Shown piece after piece: positions 26,801-33,856 of a DNA stretch of 64,000 nucleotides; the first letter of the stretch is position 1, and every line of letters begins with the position of its first letter. The position numbers and the translations under genes are program-made. The notes under the pieces are model-generated. The model made no database searches. It was given only the letters and a program-made list of their open reading frames with translations, and was not told the origin of the DNA. The stretch comes from Azorhizobium doebereinerae UFLA1-100. Lineage in GTDB: Bacteria; Pseudomonadota; Alphaproteobacteria; Rhizobiales; Xanthobacteraceae. Location of the stretch: the NCBI RefSeq assembly GCF_000473085.1, contig NZ_AXBA01000026.1, forward strand, positions 35,871 to 99,870, read 5' to 3'.

Positions 26801-26965
26801 GGCGCCCGGATAGGTGGTCGTCACCGTGACGATGGCGTTCTGGGTCCGCGGATATTGCAGGATGGGCATCGAGCTCATGGCCCTGAGGCCGAGCACGAGG
26901 ATCATCAGGCTGACGACGATGGCCAGGACCGGCCGGCGGATGAAGATGTCGGTGAAGGATGACAT
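23867..26965 (-). CDS. RND efflux transporter permease (HAE1 family)
   Basis: This is a 1032-residue inner-membrane pump of the AcrB/MexB type. The start MSSFTDIFIRRPVLAIVVSL is the usual first helix. The proton-relay aspartate pair is in GLVVDDAIIVVE, and the second-half GLISKHGILMLE block is present. Two large periplasmic loops follow helices 1 and 7. The VTTTYPGADPEVV and GIDYMTSTSTTG stretches match the porter domain. It lies 12 nt after the membrane-fusion gene and completes an OMF-MFP-RND operon read from 29767 leftwards. It probably exports hydrophobic drugs, solvents or aromatic acids. Confidence 0.92.
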   Translation of the reverse strand: MSSFTDIFIRRPVLAIVVSLMILVLGLRAMSSMPILQYPRTQNAIVTVTTTYPGADPEVVAGFITTPLENAVAQANGIDYMTSTSTTGTSTITVNLRLNYDTGKALTEINTKVNSVLNQLPSGSQQPVLTVKVGQTIDSMYIGFRSEVIAPNQITDYLIRVVQPKLQAVEGVQTAELLGSKTFAMRAWLDPIRLAAYGVTASEVSTALANNDYIASLGNTKGQMVQVNLTASTSLHNVDEFKNLIVKSANGAIVRLKDVANVTLGADDYDSATMFNGRQSVYIGIQIAPTANLLDVIKGVRAALPDIEKQLPNGLTMGVIYDSSDFVNSSIEEVIHTLVEALVIVTLVVFAFLGSWRSVLIPVIAIPLSLIGTFLMMLAFGFSINLLTLLALVLAIGLVVDDAIIVVESVNHHMEEGMKPLQAAFTAARQLANPIIAMTVVLIAVYVPIGFQGGLTGALFTEFAFTLVGAVTISAVVALTLTPMMSAYMLKPVDHAGGDLESRMVMAVDRVMGAVTGAYSRSLAGALNYLPVIAVFAGLVLCSVYWLYGSSQSELAPEEDQGIILAQTISAPDATLEQKLLYGKQTYETFAKHPETDTVFQVEAPGTSIAGWVLKPWDQRKQTTKTLQPMIQQELNQVAGQNIVAFQQSPLPGSNGLPMQIVIGTTDGFDKLNAVAAKFLQDALETGLFIFLNNDLKIDQPQASVTIDREKTSLLGLKMSDVGGALSSLLGGGYVNYFSLDGRSYKVIPQVKQEARLNTAQVLDYYIRTGDGTMVPLSTVARIETKTVPESLNHFQQVNAATIAGVVAPGVTTGDAITALKDLAQRTLPTGYTLDFGGASRQYVQESGGFVTTFAFALIVIFLSLAALFNSFRDPVVILLSVPMSLAGALIFISIGIGGASINIYTQVGLTTLMGLISKHGILMLEVANELQIAGKSKREAIIGAATLRLRPILMTTAAMVLGVLPLIFASGAGAASRYNLGLVIATGLAIGTLFTLYVVPAAYVLIAKAHTHAEVEPETEADGAAPAPHQA

Positions 26966-26977
26966 GGCGGCCTCCGC

Positions 26978-28099
26978 TCAGCGATCGACGATGGTGGGAG
27001 CGGGGTTGTCGGCTGGCAGGACGGCGTTGTTCACGCTTACCTGCGAGCCGTTATGCAGCTTCATCTGGCCGGCCACCACCACCTGCTCGCCGGCCTTCAC
27101 GCCGGACGTGATGGCGATCTGGTCGCCGCGCGCCTCGCCGGTCTTCACGAACACCTGCCTGACGGCGAGCCCGGTGGCCGAGCCCTCCTTCTTCTCCACC
27201 ACGAAGACGATGTCGCCATAGGGGTTGGCGGTGATGGCGGTCTGCGGCAGCGTCACCAGATCGGCGGGGGAGCCCACCTGGATGTCCACCGTGGCGAACA
27301 TGCCGGGCACGAGGCGGTGGTCGGCGTTGGCGAACTCGGCACGCACCTGCACGTTGCGCGAGGACGAATCCACCTTGGGGCTGATGGCCGTGATGGTGCC
27401 CTCGAACGCGTCGCCCGGATAGGTGTCCACCTTCGCCTTCACCTTCTGGCCGGCCCTGATGTCGGCGAGGGCCTGCTGCGGCAGGTAGAAGTCGATGAAG
27501 ATCGGGTCCAGCGACTGGAGCGTCACCACCGACGTGCCGGCGCTCACATACTGGCCGAGGTCGACGGAGCGGATGCCGAGGCGCCCGGAGAAGGGGGCCC
27601 GCAGGGCCTTCTTGTCCACCACTGCCTGCTGCTCGGCCACCTGGGCCAGCGCCTTCTTCAGGTTGGCGGTGTCGCTGTCCACGGTCGCCTGGCTGACGGC
27701 GTGGATCTTGAGCTGCTCCTGGTCACGCTTGAGGGTGATGGCGTTGATGTCGGCCGTCGCCTTCAGCGCCTCCAGGTTCGCGGTCTCCTGGTCGGCGCGC
27801 AGTTGAAGCAGGAGCTGGCCTTCCTTCACCTCGTCGCCGGACTTGAAGGTGAGCTGCGAGACGATGCCGGAGCTCTCCAGCGCGAGGTCCGCGCCTTCCT
27901 CCGCGCGGACGCTGCCGACCGCCTTGACCGAGGTCTGCCAGGGCGTGACCGAGGCCTCCATGGTGGCGACGGTCTGCGGCGGGTCGCGCAGCGAGGCCAG
28001 GGCCTGCTTGATCATGGTCGCCTTGAATGCCTGGAAGCCGTAGAGCGCGCCGAAGACGAGGCCGACGGCGACGAGCATGATGATCATGCGCTTTTTCAT
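26978..28099 (-). CDS. RND efflux membrane-fusion protein (HlyD/MexA family)
   Basis: This is a 373-residue periplasmic adaptor with one N-terminal membrane segment (about 5-25) in place of a lipobox. It has the lipoyl half-motif SSGIVSQLTFKSGDEVKEGQLL, a coiled-coil hairpin rich in Gln, Ala and Lys (about 105-165) and the second lipoyl half ALRAPFSGRLGIRSVDLGQYV. It links the RND pump encoded downstream with the outer-membrane factor encoded upstream. Confidence 0.9.
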   Translation of the reverse strand: MKKRMIIMLVAVGLVFGALYGFQAFKATMIKQALASLRDPPQTVATMEASVTPWQTSVKAVGSVRAEEGADLALESSGIVSQLTFKSGDEVKEGQLLLQLRADQETANLEALKATADINAITLKRDQEQLKIHAVSQATVDSDTANLKKALAQVAEQQAVVDKKALRAPFSGRLGIRSVDLGQYVSAGTSVVTLQSLDPIFIDFYLPQQALADIRAGQKVKAKVDTYPGDAFEGTITAISPKVDSSSRNVQVRAEFANADHRLVPGMFATVDIQVGSPADLVTLPQTAITANPYGDIVFVVEKKEGSATGLAVRQVFVKTGEARGDQIAITSGVKAGEQVVVAGQMKLHNGSQVSVNNAVLPADNPAPTIVDR

Positions 28100-28176
28100 G
28101 TGTGGTCTCTCCTGGCCCGTGCGGGGCCGGCAATGCCTGCAAGCTGTGTGGGGCGCGGCGCGTGGTGCGCTCAGGC

Positions 28177-28221
28177 CCGGTCAGTGGTGGCCCGGTCAGT
28201 GGCGGTCCGGTCAGTGGTCCT
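28177..28221. repeat. 15-bp tandem repeat over the stop codon of the outer-membrane factor
   Basis: Three units beginning CCGGTCAGTGG lie at 28177-28191, 28192-28206 and 28207-28221. The third contains the last codons and the TGA of the outer-membrane factor gene (minus strand). Because the period is 15, the extra copies repeat an in-frame His-stop after the true stop. Confidence 0.8.
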
Positions 28222-29767
28222 GGAAATAGCCCGCGTCGGTGCGCGGGAAGGCCTGCGCCGTCTGGTCCACCCGGTTCCACCAGCCCCCGCCGAGGGCCTG
28301 GAACAGGGCGGCGGTGTCGCTGAAGCGCGAGGCCTGGGCCTTGACGCGGGCGATGACGGCCTGCTGGTAGTTCTGCTCGGCGGTGAGCACCGAGGGATAG
28401 GTCACCGCGCCCGCCAGATACTGGGTGCGGGAGATCTTCACGCTGTCCTGCGCGGCCCGCTCGTAGGCGAGCTGGGCCTTGAGCGTGCTGGCGTCGGCCT
28501 CGATGGCGCGCAGCGAATCCGCCACGTCCTTGAAGGCGGTGATCACCGTGCTCTTGTAGGTGGCGAAGGCCTGGTCGCGGCTGGCGATGGCGGCTTCCTT
28601 GTCGTGGAACAGCGTGCCGCCGTCGAACACCGTCTGCGACACGCTGGAGGCCACGCTCCAGGCCGCATTGCCCGGCGAGAACAGGCTGCCCGCGGTCAGG
28701 CTGTTGCGGGCGTAGCTGCCGCTCAGCGTCACCTGCGGCAGCATGTTGGCGACGTTCACGCCCACCGTCGCGGTGGCCTTGTGCAGGCTGGCTTCCGCCG
28801 AGGCGATGTCGGGCCGCTGGCGGACCAGGGCGGACGGCACGCTGACCGGCAGGTCGCGCGGCAAGGTGAGGCTCGACAGGGTGACATGCTCACCGCGATC
28901 CTCGCTCGGCAGGCGGCCGAGATAGGCCATCAGCTGGTTGCGCTGCTGGGCGAGCTGCTTCTGCAGAGGCGGCAGCGTGGCCTGGGTCTGCGCGAGGTTC
29001 GACTGCTGCGACAGCACGTCGGACTGGGCCACGGCGCCCAGCTCGAACTGGCGCTGGATCAGGGTGAGCTGTTCCTGCTCCGACTTGATGATGTCGTTGG
29101 TGGCGTCGATCTGCGCCCGCAGCGAGGCGTCGGTGATGGCCGCCGTGACCACGTTGGCGGTCAGCGAGAGATAGGTCGCCTCCAACTGGTACTGCTGGTA
29201 ATCCGCCTGGGCCTGGAGCGCTTCCACCTGGCGGCGGGTGCCGCCCCAGACGTCGAGCGCATAGGATACGCTCACCCCGGAATTGTAGAGCGTGTAGGGC
29301 GAATAGCCCGACGTGCTGCTGGGCAGGCCCGAGGTCGCCGGTGCCGCCTGCTCGCGGGTGACCGAGCCATTGGCCGACACCTGCGGGAACAGGCTGCCTT
29401 GCTCGGCCAGCACGTTCTCGCGGGCGGCCCGAAGCGCCGCCTGGGCGGAGGCGATGTCGGGATGGTTGGCGATGGCCTCCTGCACGAAGGCATCGATCTG
29501 CTTGTTGCGGAACACCTTCCACCAGTCGCCCGGCAGGTCGCGGCCGGGGCGGAACACCTGCGTGCCGCCGCCATGGACGTCGGCGGAGGTGGTCGGCTTG
29601 GGGGTACCCTCGGGGCCGTAGCTGTTCACCAGTGGGGCCTGCGGCGGAACGGAATCCGGACCGACCATGCAGCCGTGCAGAACCAGCAGGGACACCCCCG
29701 CGGCGGCGATCTTCATGCGGGCGGCGGACGGGCGGAGGCTATTCTCGTTCAGAGCGGACTGCGACAC
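28211..29767 (-). CDS. Outer-membrane efflux lipoprotein (NodT/OprM family)
   Basis: This is a 518-residue TolC-like outer-membrane factor. A lipobox LHGC near residue 33 suggests lipid anchoring, followed by the family start MVGPDSVPPQAP. The repeated alpha-barrel helices carry the typical DWWKVFRNKQIDAFVQEAI and DIASAQAALRAARENVLAEQ stretches, and the second half repeats the pattern (RPDIASAEASLHKATATVG). The GTG at 29767 is the longest start; ATG at 29716 gives a shorter, more usual signal peptide. It is the first gene of the efflux operon, divergent from the TetR gene, with operators between them. Confidence 0.88.
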   Translation of the reverse strand: MSQSALNENSLRPSAARMKIAAAGVSLLVLHGCMVGPDSVPPQAPLVNSYGPEGTPKPTTSADVHGGGTQVFRPGRDLPGDWWKVFRNKQIDAFVQEAIANHPDIASAQAALRAARENVLAEQGSLFPQVSANGSVTREQAAPATSGLPSSTSGYSPYTLYNSGVSVSYALDVWGGTRRQVEALQAQADYQQYQLEATYLSLTANVVTAAITDASLRAQIDATNDIIKSEQEQLTLIQRQFELGAVAQSDVLSQQSNLAQTQATLPPLQKQLAQQRNQLMAYLGRLPSEDRGEHVTLSSLTLPRDLPVSVPSALVRQRPDIASAEASLHKATATVGVNVANMLPQVTLSGSYARNSLTAGSLFSPGNAAWSVASSVSQTVFDGGTLFHDKEAAIASRDQAFATYKSTVITAFKDVADSLRAIEADASTLKAQLAYERAAQDSVKISRTQYLAGAVTYPSVLTAEQNYQQAVIARVKAQASRFSDTAALFQALGGGWWNRVDQTAQAFPRTDAGYFQDH

Positions 29768-29786
29768 GGGGGCACCCGAAAAAATG

Positions 29787-29803
29787 AACCGAACCGTTCA
29801 GTT
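29787..29803. promoter_or_regulatory. TetR-type operator 1
   Basis: The 17-bp dyad AACCGAACCGTTCAGTT, centred on 29795, is symmetric except for the centre and one base pair. It lies 20 nt before the GTG of the outer-membrane factor gene. A near-identical copy follows 60 bp away. Confidence 0.7.
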
Positions 29804-29846
29804 CTGCGATAGTGTGTTAAGATCGGGGCAGCCGGGAGTCAATGCC

Positions 29847-29863
29847 TACCGAACCGTTTAGTT
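29847..29863. promoter_or_regulatory. TetR-type operator 2
   Basis: TACCGAACCGTTTAGTT, centred on 29855, matches operator 1 at 15 of 17 positions and lies 22 nt before the tetR start. The two centres are 60 bp apart, close to six helical turns, so both would face the same side of the DNA. Confidence 0.7.
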
Positions 29864-29884
29864 CGATGAAATGGCGAAAAAAGG

Positions 29885-30520
29885 GTGGCGAGGATGGTGG
29901 GGGTTGCGGACGCCGATCAGGCCGAAAAGCCGTTGAGCAAAAAAGGGTTGCAGATCTTTGCCGGGGCCAGGGCGGTGTTTCTGGACAGCGGCTACGACGC
30001 TTCCACCATGGACGCCATCGCGCGCGAGGCAGGGGTTTCCAAGGCCACGCTTTACGCGCATTTCGCCAACAAGGAGGATCTGTTCGAGGCGATGATCCGG
30101 CAGGAATGCCGTGCCATCGGCGGGCGGATCTACAAGCCGGACGCCACCCGGCGCGACATCAGGCACGAGCTGCTGGAGATGGCGCGCAACATCAGCGCCA
30201 TCTTCACCGCGCACGACGGGCTGGACCTGTACCGGGTTCTCGTCCCCGTGGCCCCGCGCTTCCCCCGCCTGGCGCGGGCCTTCTTTGACGAGGGGCCCGG
30301 CGTGTGCCTCCGACAGTTCTCGACCTTCCTGCGCGCGCTCTGCGATCAGGGGCGTCTGCAGATCCCGGACGTCGATCTCGCCGCCGAGCAGTTCATGTCG
30401 CTGATCCGCGGCGAGATGGATCTCAGCGGCGCGCTGGCCTTGCCGCCGCGCCCGCCGGAGGCGGTGGAAGCGCTGATCCGCGGCGGCATCACCATGTTCC
30501 TGGACTATTACGAGGCCTGA
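29885..30520 (+). CDS. TetR/AcrR-family repressor of the efflux operon
   Basis: This is a 211-residue repressor with an N-terminal TetR helix-turn-helix (about 20-65: TMDAIAREAGVSKATLYAHFANKEDLFEAMI) and an AefR-type C-terminal domain (about 95-205). GTG 29885 or the ATG three codons later (29894) is the start. It is divergent from the RND operon with twin palindromes in the gap, the standard layout for a local efflux repressor that also represses itself. Confidence 0.9.
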   Translation: MARMVGVADADQAEKPLSKKGLQIFAGARAVFLDSGYDASTMDAIAREAGVSKATLYAHFANKEDLFEAMIRQECRAIGGRIYKPDATRRDIRHELLEMARNISAIFTAHDGLDLYRVLVPVAPRFPRLARAFFDEGPGVCLRQFSTFLRALCDQGRLQIPDVDLAAEQFMSLIRGEMDLSGALALPPRPPEAVEALIRGGITMFLDYYEA

Positions 30521-30551
30521 GGACGCTGTTCGGCGGGGTCGGCGGAGGGGG

Positions 30552-30582
30552 CGGGCGGCCGGGGGGCGGTATCGGCCGCCCG
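30552..30582. terminator. GC-rich hairpin after tetR
   Basis: CGGGCGGCC (30552-30560) and its complement (30574-30582) form a 9-bp stem with a 13-nt loop in the gap between the converging tetR and marR genes. Confidence 0.5.
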
Positions 30583-30641
30583 CGGACGCCTCCGGGCGGG
30601 ACTTGAAGACCCGGCGTCGTCGTTCGAGCGTATATTAATGC

Positions 30642-30652
30642 ATATGCACATA
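30642..30652. promoter_or_regulatory. MarR-operator-like sequence in a convergent gap
   Basis: ATATGCACATA is the exact reverse complement of the TATGTGCATAT half of the operator at 31159-31176. It lies downstream of both tetR (stop 30520) and marR (end 30695), where an operator would not normally be useful. An AT-rich TATATTAATGCAT stretch surrounds it. Confidence 0.4.
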
Positions 30653-30694
30653 TTTGGGCGTCGGGTACTGATCGCGTGCTCACTCGGGGCGAGG

Positions 30695-31150
30695 TCAGTC
30701 CTGTTCGGCGCTGATGGCCTCAAGGCCGGACATCAGTGCCGCCAGATCACCCCGGCTGAGGGGCGCGGCGACGGCTTCGTTGACGGTGCGCCAGCGCGCG
30801 ATGGCTTCGCCCAGGAGCGCCTGCCCCTCGCGCGTCAGCGTGATCCGGCGGACCCGCCTGTCCTTCACATCGGCACGGATCTCGACCAGTCCGCGGCGCT
30901 CCAGCGGTTGCAGGTTCTTGGTGGCGGTGGTGCGGTCCATCCCCAGATCGGCCGCCACCTGGCTCACCGTGCGCGGCTTCGGCGCTGCCAGCGCCATCAG
31001 CAGGGTGAACTGCCAATTGCTGAGACCGACGGGGCGGAAGGCCTCGTCGAAACGCTTGCCCACGGTCCGGCTCGCCTGCTGGATGCGCCGGCACAGGCAC
31101 GAGCCGGCGACCAGGGAGACAACGGATGCATCGAGCGGCGCGGGTTCCAT
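30695..31150 (-). CDS. MarR-family transcriptional regulator
   Basis: This is a 151-residue winged-helix regulator. The recognition region TVSQVAADLGMDRTTATKNLQPLERRGLVE (about 80-110) and the wing KDRRVRRITLTREGQ are clear. The N-terminal SCLCRRIQQASRTVGKRFDEAF helix holds two closely spaced cysteines, which could sense oxidants; this is inference. The operator at 31159-31176 lies directly upstream. The MATE exporter gene lies upstream in the same direction. Confidence 0.87.
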   Translation of the reverse strand: MEPAPLDASVVSLVAGSCLCRRIQQASRTVGKRFDEAFRPVGLSNWQFTLLMALAAPKPRTVSQVAADLGMDRTTATKNLQPLERRGLVEIRADVKDRRVRRITLTREGQALLGEAIARWRTVNEAVAAPLSRGDLAALMSGLEAISAEQD

Positions 31151-31158
31151 GCGTCATG

Positions 31159-31176
31159 TATGTGCATATACACGTA
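31159..31176. promoter_or_regulatory. MarR-type operator upstream of marR
   Basis: TATGTGCATATACACGTA is an imperfect dyad (14 of 18 positions symmetric) just before the marR start at 31150. It fits autoregulation. On the minus strand it reads TACGTGTATAT, the same 11 bases as 35601-35611 upstream of the second MarR gene. Confidence 0.6.
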
Positions 31177-31215
31177 TCTGTCAACGGGCTCTCTGCTCAC
31201 GTGCCATGTCCCGGC

Positions 31216-32604
31216 TCATCGCAGGAAGGCACCGGTGCGCACGGCGGCGAACACCGTCGCCCCATAGACGACGAGCGCCAGGGCGAGGGCCGCGAACAAG
31301 GCGGGCAGGGCGCCGGTGAGCGTCAGCGCCAGCCAACCTCCGCCGAGCGCGATCAGCACGCGCAGGAAGCCGCCGGCCAGCGGCCAGAACAGGCGCCCCG
31401 CGCCCTGCGCGGCGAAATAGAGCGACAGGCCGAGCCCGAAGAAGCCGTAGGTCGGGCCGACGATGCGCAGATAGGCCGAGCCGGCCTCGATCATGTCCGG
31501 CTCGGCGCTGAACAGCGCCAGCCACGCGCCGGGGAAGGCGGCGGCCGCGAGGCCGATCGCCTCGGTGATGGCGAAGGCGAGGCCCGCGCCGGTGAGGGTG
31601 ATCGTCAGCGCGCGGTCGAACCGGCCGGCGCCCATATTGGTGCCGACCATGGCCACCATCGGCGCGCCGATGCCGAACACCAGCGGAATGAGCAGGTATT
31701 CAAGCCGCACCCCGGTGCCGAAGCCCGCGACGGCGCCGATGCCCGCATGGGCGGCCACCAGGGCGGTCGAGCCGGCGATGATCAGGTTGGTCTGGATGGA
31801 ATTGATGGCCGACAGGCCGCCCACGCGCAGGATGCCGGCGAACAGGCGCCAGCGCATCCGCGCGCGCTGGAAGCGCACCGGGTTCCGCCCGGCCTGGATG
31901 TGCCAGGCCATGGCCAGCGTGCCGGCGGCGTAATAGGCGACGAGCGCGGCGCCGCCGCCGGCGATCCCCAGCGGTGGGATGGGGCCGAGGCCGAAGATCA
32001 GCACCGGCGACACCGGCACCAGGAAGACCACGCCCACGCAGGTCACGACCGCCGGATAGAGCATGTTGCCGGTGCCGCGGATCACGCTCGCCAGGCCGTT
32101 CATCAGCCAGACGAAGACGGTGCCGGCGAAGGCGACGTTGGAATAGATGAGAGCGGCCTCCAGGTCGCCCGCCGATCCGCCGAGGAGGCGGTAGATCGGC
32201 CGGCCGGCGAGCAGGAACAGGGCGGAGAAGCCGAGGCCGAGGATCAGGTTGATGACCACCGCGTGCAGCACCAGCGCGTTGGCGTCCTCCCGCCGGCCCG
32301 CGCCGAGGGCGCGGGCGATGGCGGAGGAGACGGCGCCGCCGATGGCGCCGGCGGAAATGGTGGTCATGAGCATGACGGCGGGAAACACCAGCGCCATGCC
32401 GGCCAGCGCGTCGGTGCCGAGCTTGGCCACCCACCAGGTCTCGATCAGCCCGGTGGAGGCCTGGGCGAGCATGATGAGCACGTTCGGCCAGGCGAGGCGG
32501 ACGAGCAGCGGCAGGATCGGCGCCTCGAGCAGGCGCACCGTGCGATGGTCGATGGCGGCTGCCGCCGGGGCGCGGGGCAGGGACGTGGCGGCGATGTCGG
32601 CCAT
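31216..32604 (-). CDS. MATE-family multidrug/sodium antiporter
   Basis: This is a 462-residue inner-membrane exporter with 12 hydrophobic segments in two related halves. The first half starts VRLAWPNVLIMLAQASTGLIETWWVAKLG, typical of MATE proteins, and GAIGGAVSSAIARALGAGRREDA follows. The start at 32604 (MADIAATS) is chosen over an upstream ATG because it lies 20 nt after the thiolase stop and gives normal length. It is probably co-transcribed with the thiolase and MFS genes. The substrate is unknown. Confidence 0.85.
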   Translation of the reverse strand: MADIAATSLPRAPAAAAIDHRTVRLLEAPILPLLVRLAWPNVLIMLAQASTGLIETWWVAKLGTDALAGMALVFPAVMLMTTISAGAIGGAVSSAIARALGAGRREDANALVLHAVVINLILGLGFSALFLLAGRPIYRLLGGSAGDLEAALIYSNVAFAGTVFVWLMNGLASVIRGTGNMLYPAVVTCVGVVFLVPVSPVLIFGLGPIPPLGIAGGGAALVAYYAAGTLAMAWHIQAGRNPVRFQRARMRWRLFAGILRVGGLSAINSIQTNLIIAGSTALVAAHAGIGAVAGFGTGVRLEYLLIPLVFGIGAPMVAMVGTNMGAGRFDRALTITLTGAGLAFAITEAIGLAAAAFPGAWLALFSAEPDMIEAGSAYLRIVGPTYGFFGLGLSLYFAAQGAGRLFWPLAGGFLRVLIALGGGWLALTLTGALPALFAALALALVVYGATVFAAVRTGAFLR

Positions 32605-32623
32605 GGGGCTGCTGCTCCGGCGC

Positions 32624-33808
32624 TCAAAGGGTCTCAAGGGCGAGCGCGATCCCCTGGCCGCCGCCGATGCACAGGGTGACGATACCCCGGGACAGGCCGT
32701 CGCGCGCCATGGAATGCAGCAGGCGGGTAACAAGGATGGCGCCGGTGGCGCCGATCGGGTGGCCGTGCGCCACCGCGCCGCCCTCCACGTTCACGATGTC
32801 CTCCGGCAGGCCGAGTTCGCGGGCGACGGCGAGGGGCACGGCGGCGAACGCCTCGTTGATCTCCACCCGCTCGATGTCGCCGAGCGTCCAGCCGGCGCGG
32901 GCCAGCGCCTTGCGCACCGCGGGCACGGGGCCGAGGCCGAACAGCCCCGGCTCCACCGCCGCCACGCCATAGCCGGCCAGCCGGGCCATGGGGACGACGC
33001 CCTTGCGCTCGGCGAAGGCGCGGTCGGCGACGATCATCGCCGCGGCCCCGCTGTTCAGCCCCGGCGCATTGCCGGCGGTGATGCTGCCCTCCGGGCGGAA
33101 GGCGGGCTTCAGCTTGGCGAGGGTCTCCAGCGTGGTCTCGGGCCGGGGAGCCTCGTCGGTGGCGAACAGCTCGGTACCCTTGCGGCCCTTCAGCTCCACA
33201 GCGACGATCTCGGGCATGAACAGGCCGGCGTCACGGGCCGCGGCGAAGCGCTGCTGGGAGCGGGCGGCGAAGGCATCCTGCTCGGCGCGGGTGATCTGGA
33301 GCTTGGTGACGAGATCCTCCGTGTGCCAGCCCGAGTGCTGGCCGGAGAAGGCATCGTTGAGCCCGTCGGTGAGCATGCTGTCGAGGATCTGCGCCGGGCC
33401 CATGCGATAGCCCCAACGGCCGCCATCCATGAGGTAGGGCGCGCGGTCCATGTTCTCCATGCCGCCGGCCACCGCCGCTTCGGCCGCGCCGGCGGCGATC
33501 TCCTGCGCCGAGGTCACGATGGCCTGGGCGCCGGAGCCGCAGACCCGGTTGACGGTCATGGCCGGCACGTCCACCGGCAGGCCGCCGCCGATGCTGGCCT
33601 GGCGGGCGGGGTTCATGCGGTTGCCCGCCTGGACGACGTTTCCCATCACCACGGTGCCGATTTCGCCGGGTTCGAGGCCCGAGCGGCGCAGTGTCTCGCG
33701 CACGGCGATGGCGCCCAGCTCGGTGGCCGGCGTGGCCTTGAGCGCGCCGTTATAGGCGCCGATGGCCGTGCGCACGGGATGGGCGAGGATGATGTCGGGC
33801 TGGCTCAT
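32624..33808 (-). CDS. Acetyl-CoA acetyltransferase / thiolase
   Basis: This is a 394-residue thiolase. The acyl-accepting cysteine is in NRVCGSGAQA (about residue 90), the histidine in GGAVAHGHPIGATGA and the second cysteine in CIGGGQG near the C-terminus. It condenses two acetyl-CoA, or cleaves 3-ketoacyl-CoA in the reverse direction. It lies in a row between an MFS and a MATE transporter, without beta-oxidation partners, so its pathway is not evident. Confidence 0.9.
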   Translation of the reverse strand: MSQPDIILAHPVRTAIGAYNGALKATPATELGAIAVRETLRRSGLEPGEIGTVVMGNVVQAGNRMNPARQASIGGGLPVDVPAMTVNRVCGSGAQAIVTSAQEIAAGAAEAAVAGGMENMDRAPYLMDGGRWGYRMGPAQILDSMLTDGLNDAFSGQHSGWHTEDLVTKLQITRAEQDAFAARSQQRFAAARDAGLFMPEIVAVELKGRKGTELFATDEAPRPETTLETLAKLKPAFRPEGSITAGNAPGLNSGAAAMIVADRAFAERKGVVPMARLAGYGVAAVEPGLFGLGPVPAVRKALARAGWTLGDIERVEINEAFAAVPLAVARELGLPEDIVNVEGGAVAHGHPIGATGAILVTRLLHSMARDGLSRGIVTLCIGGGQGIALALETL

Positions 33809-33856
33809 GGGAAGGTCTCCTGTTGCAGGTTCAGGCCGTGGCCTGCCGCGGAATGG

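Noticed and set aside
24206..26962. A 918-codon plus-strand open frame across the RND gene
   Set aside because: It is antisense to a clear RND pump, and its product is His/Gly/Asp-rich with no family features. Such frames are expected opposite high-GC genes.
27053..29812. A 919-codon plus-strand open frame opposite the adaptor and outer-membrane factor genes
   Set aside because: Same reasoning: it mirrors codon bias of two well-supported minus-strand genes.
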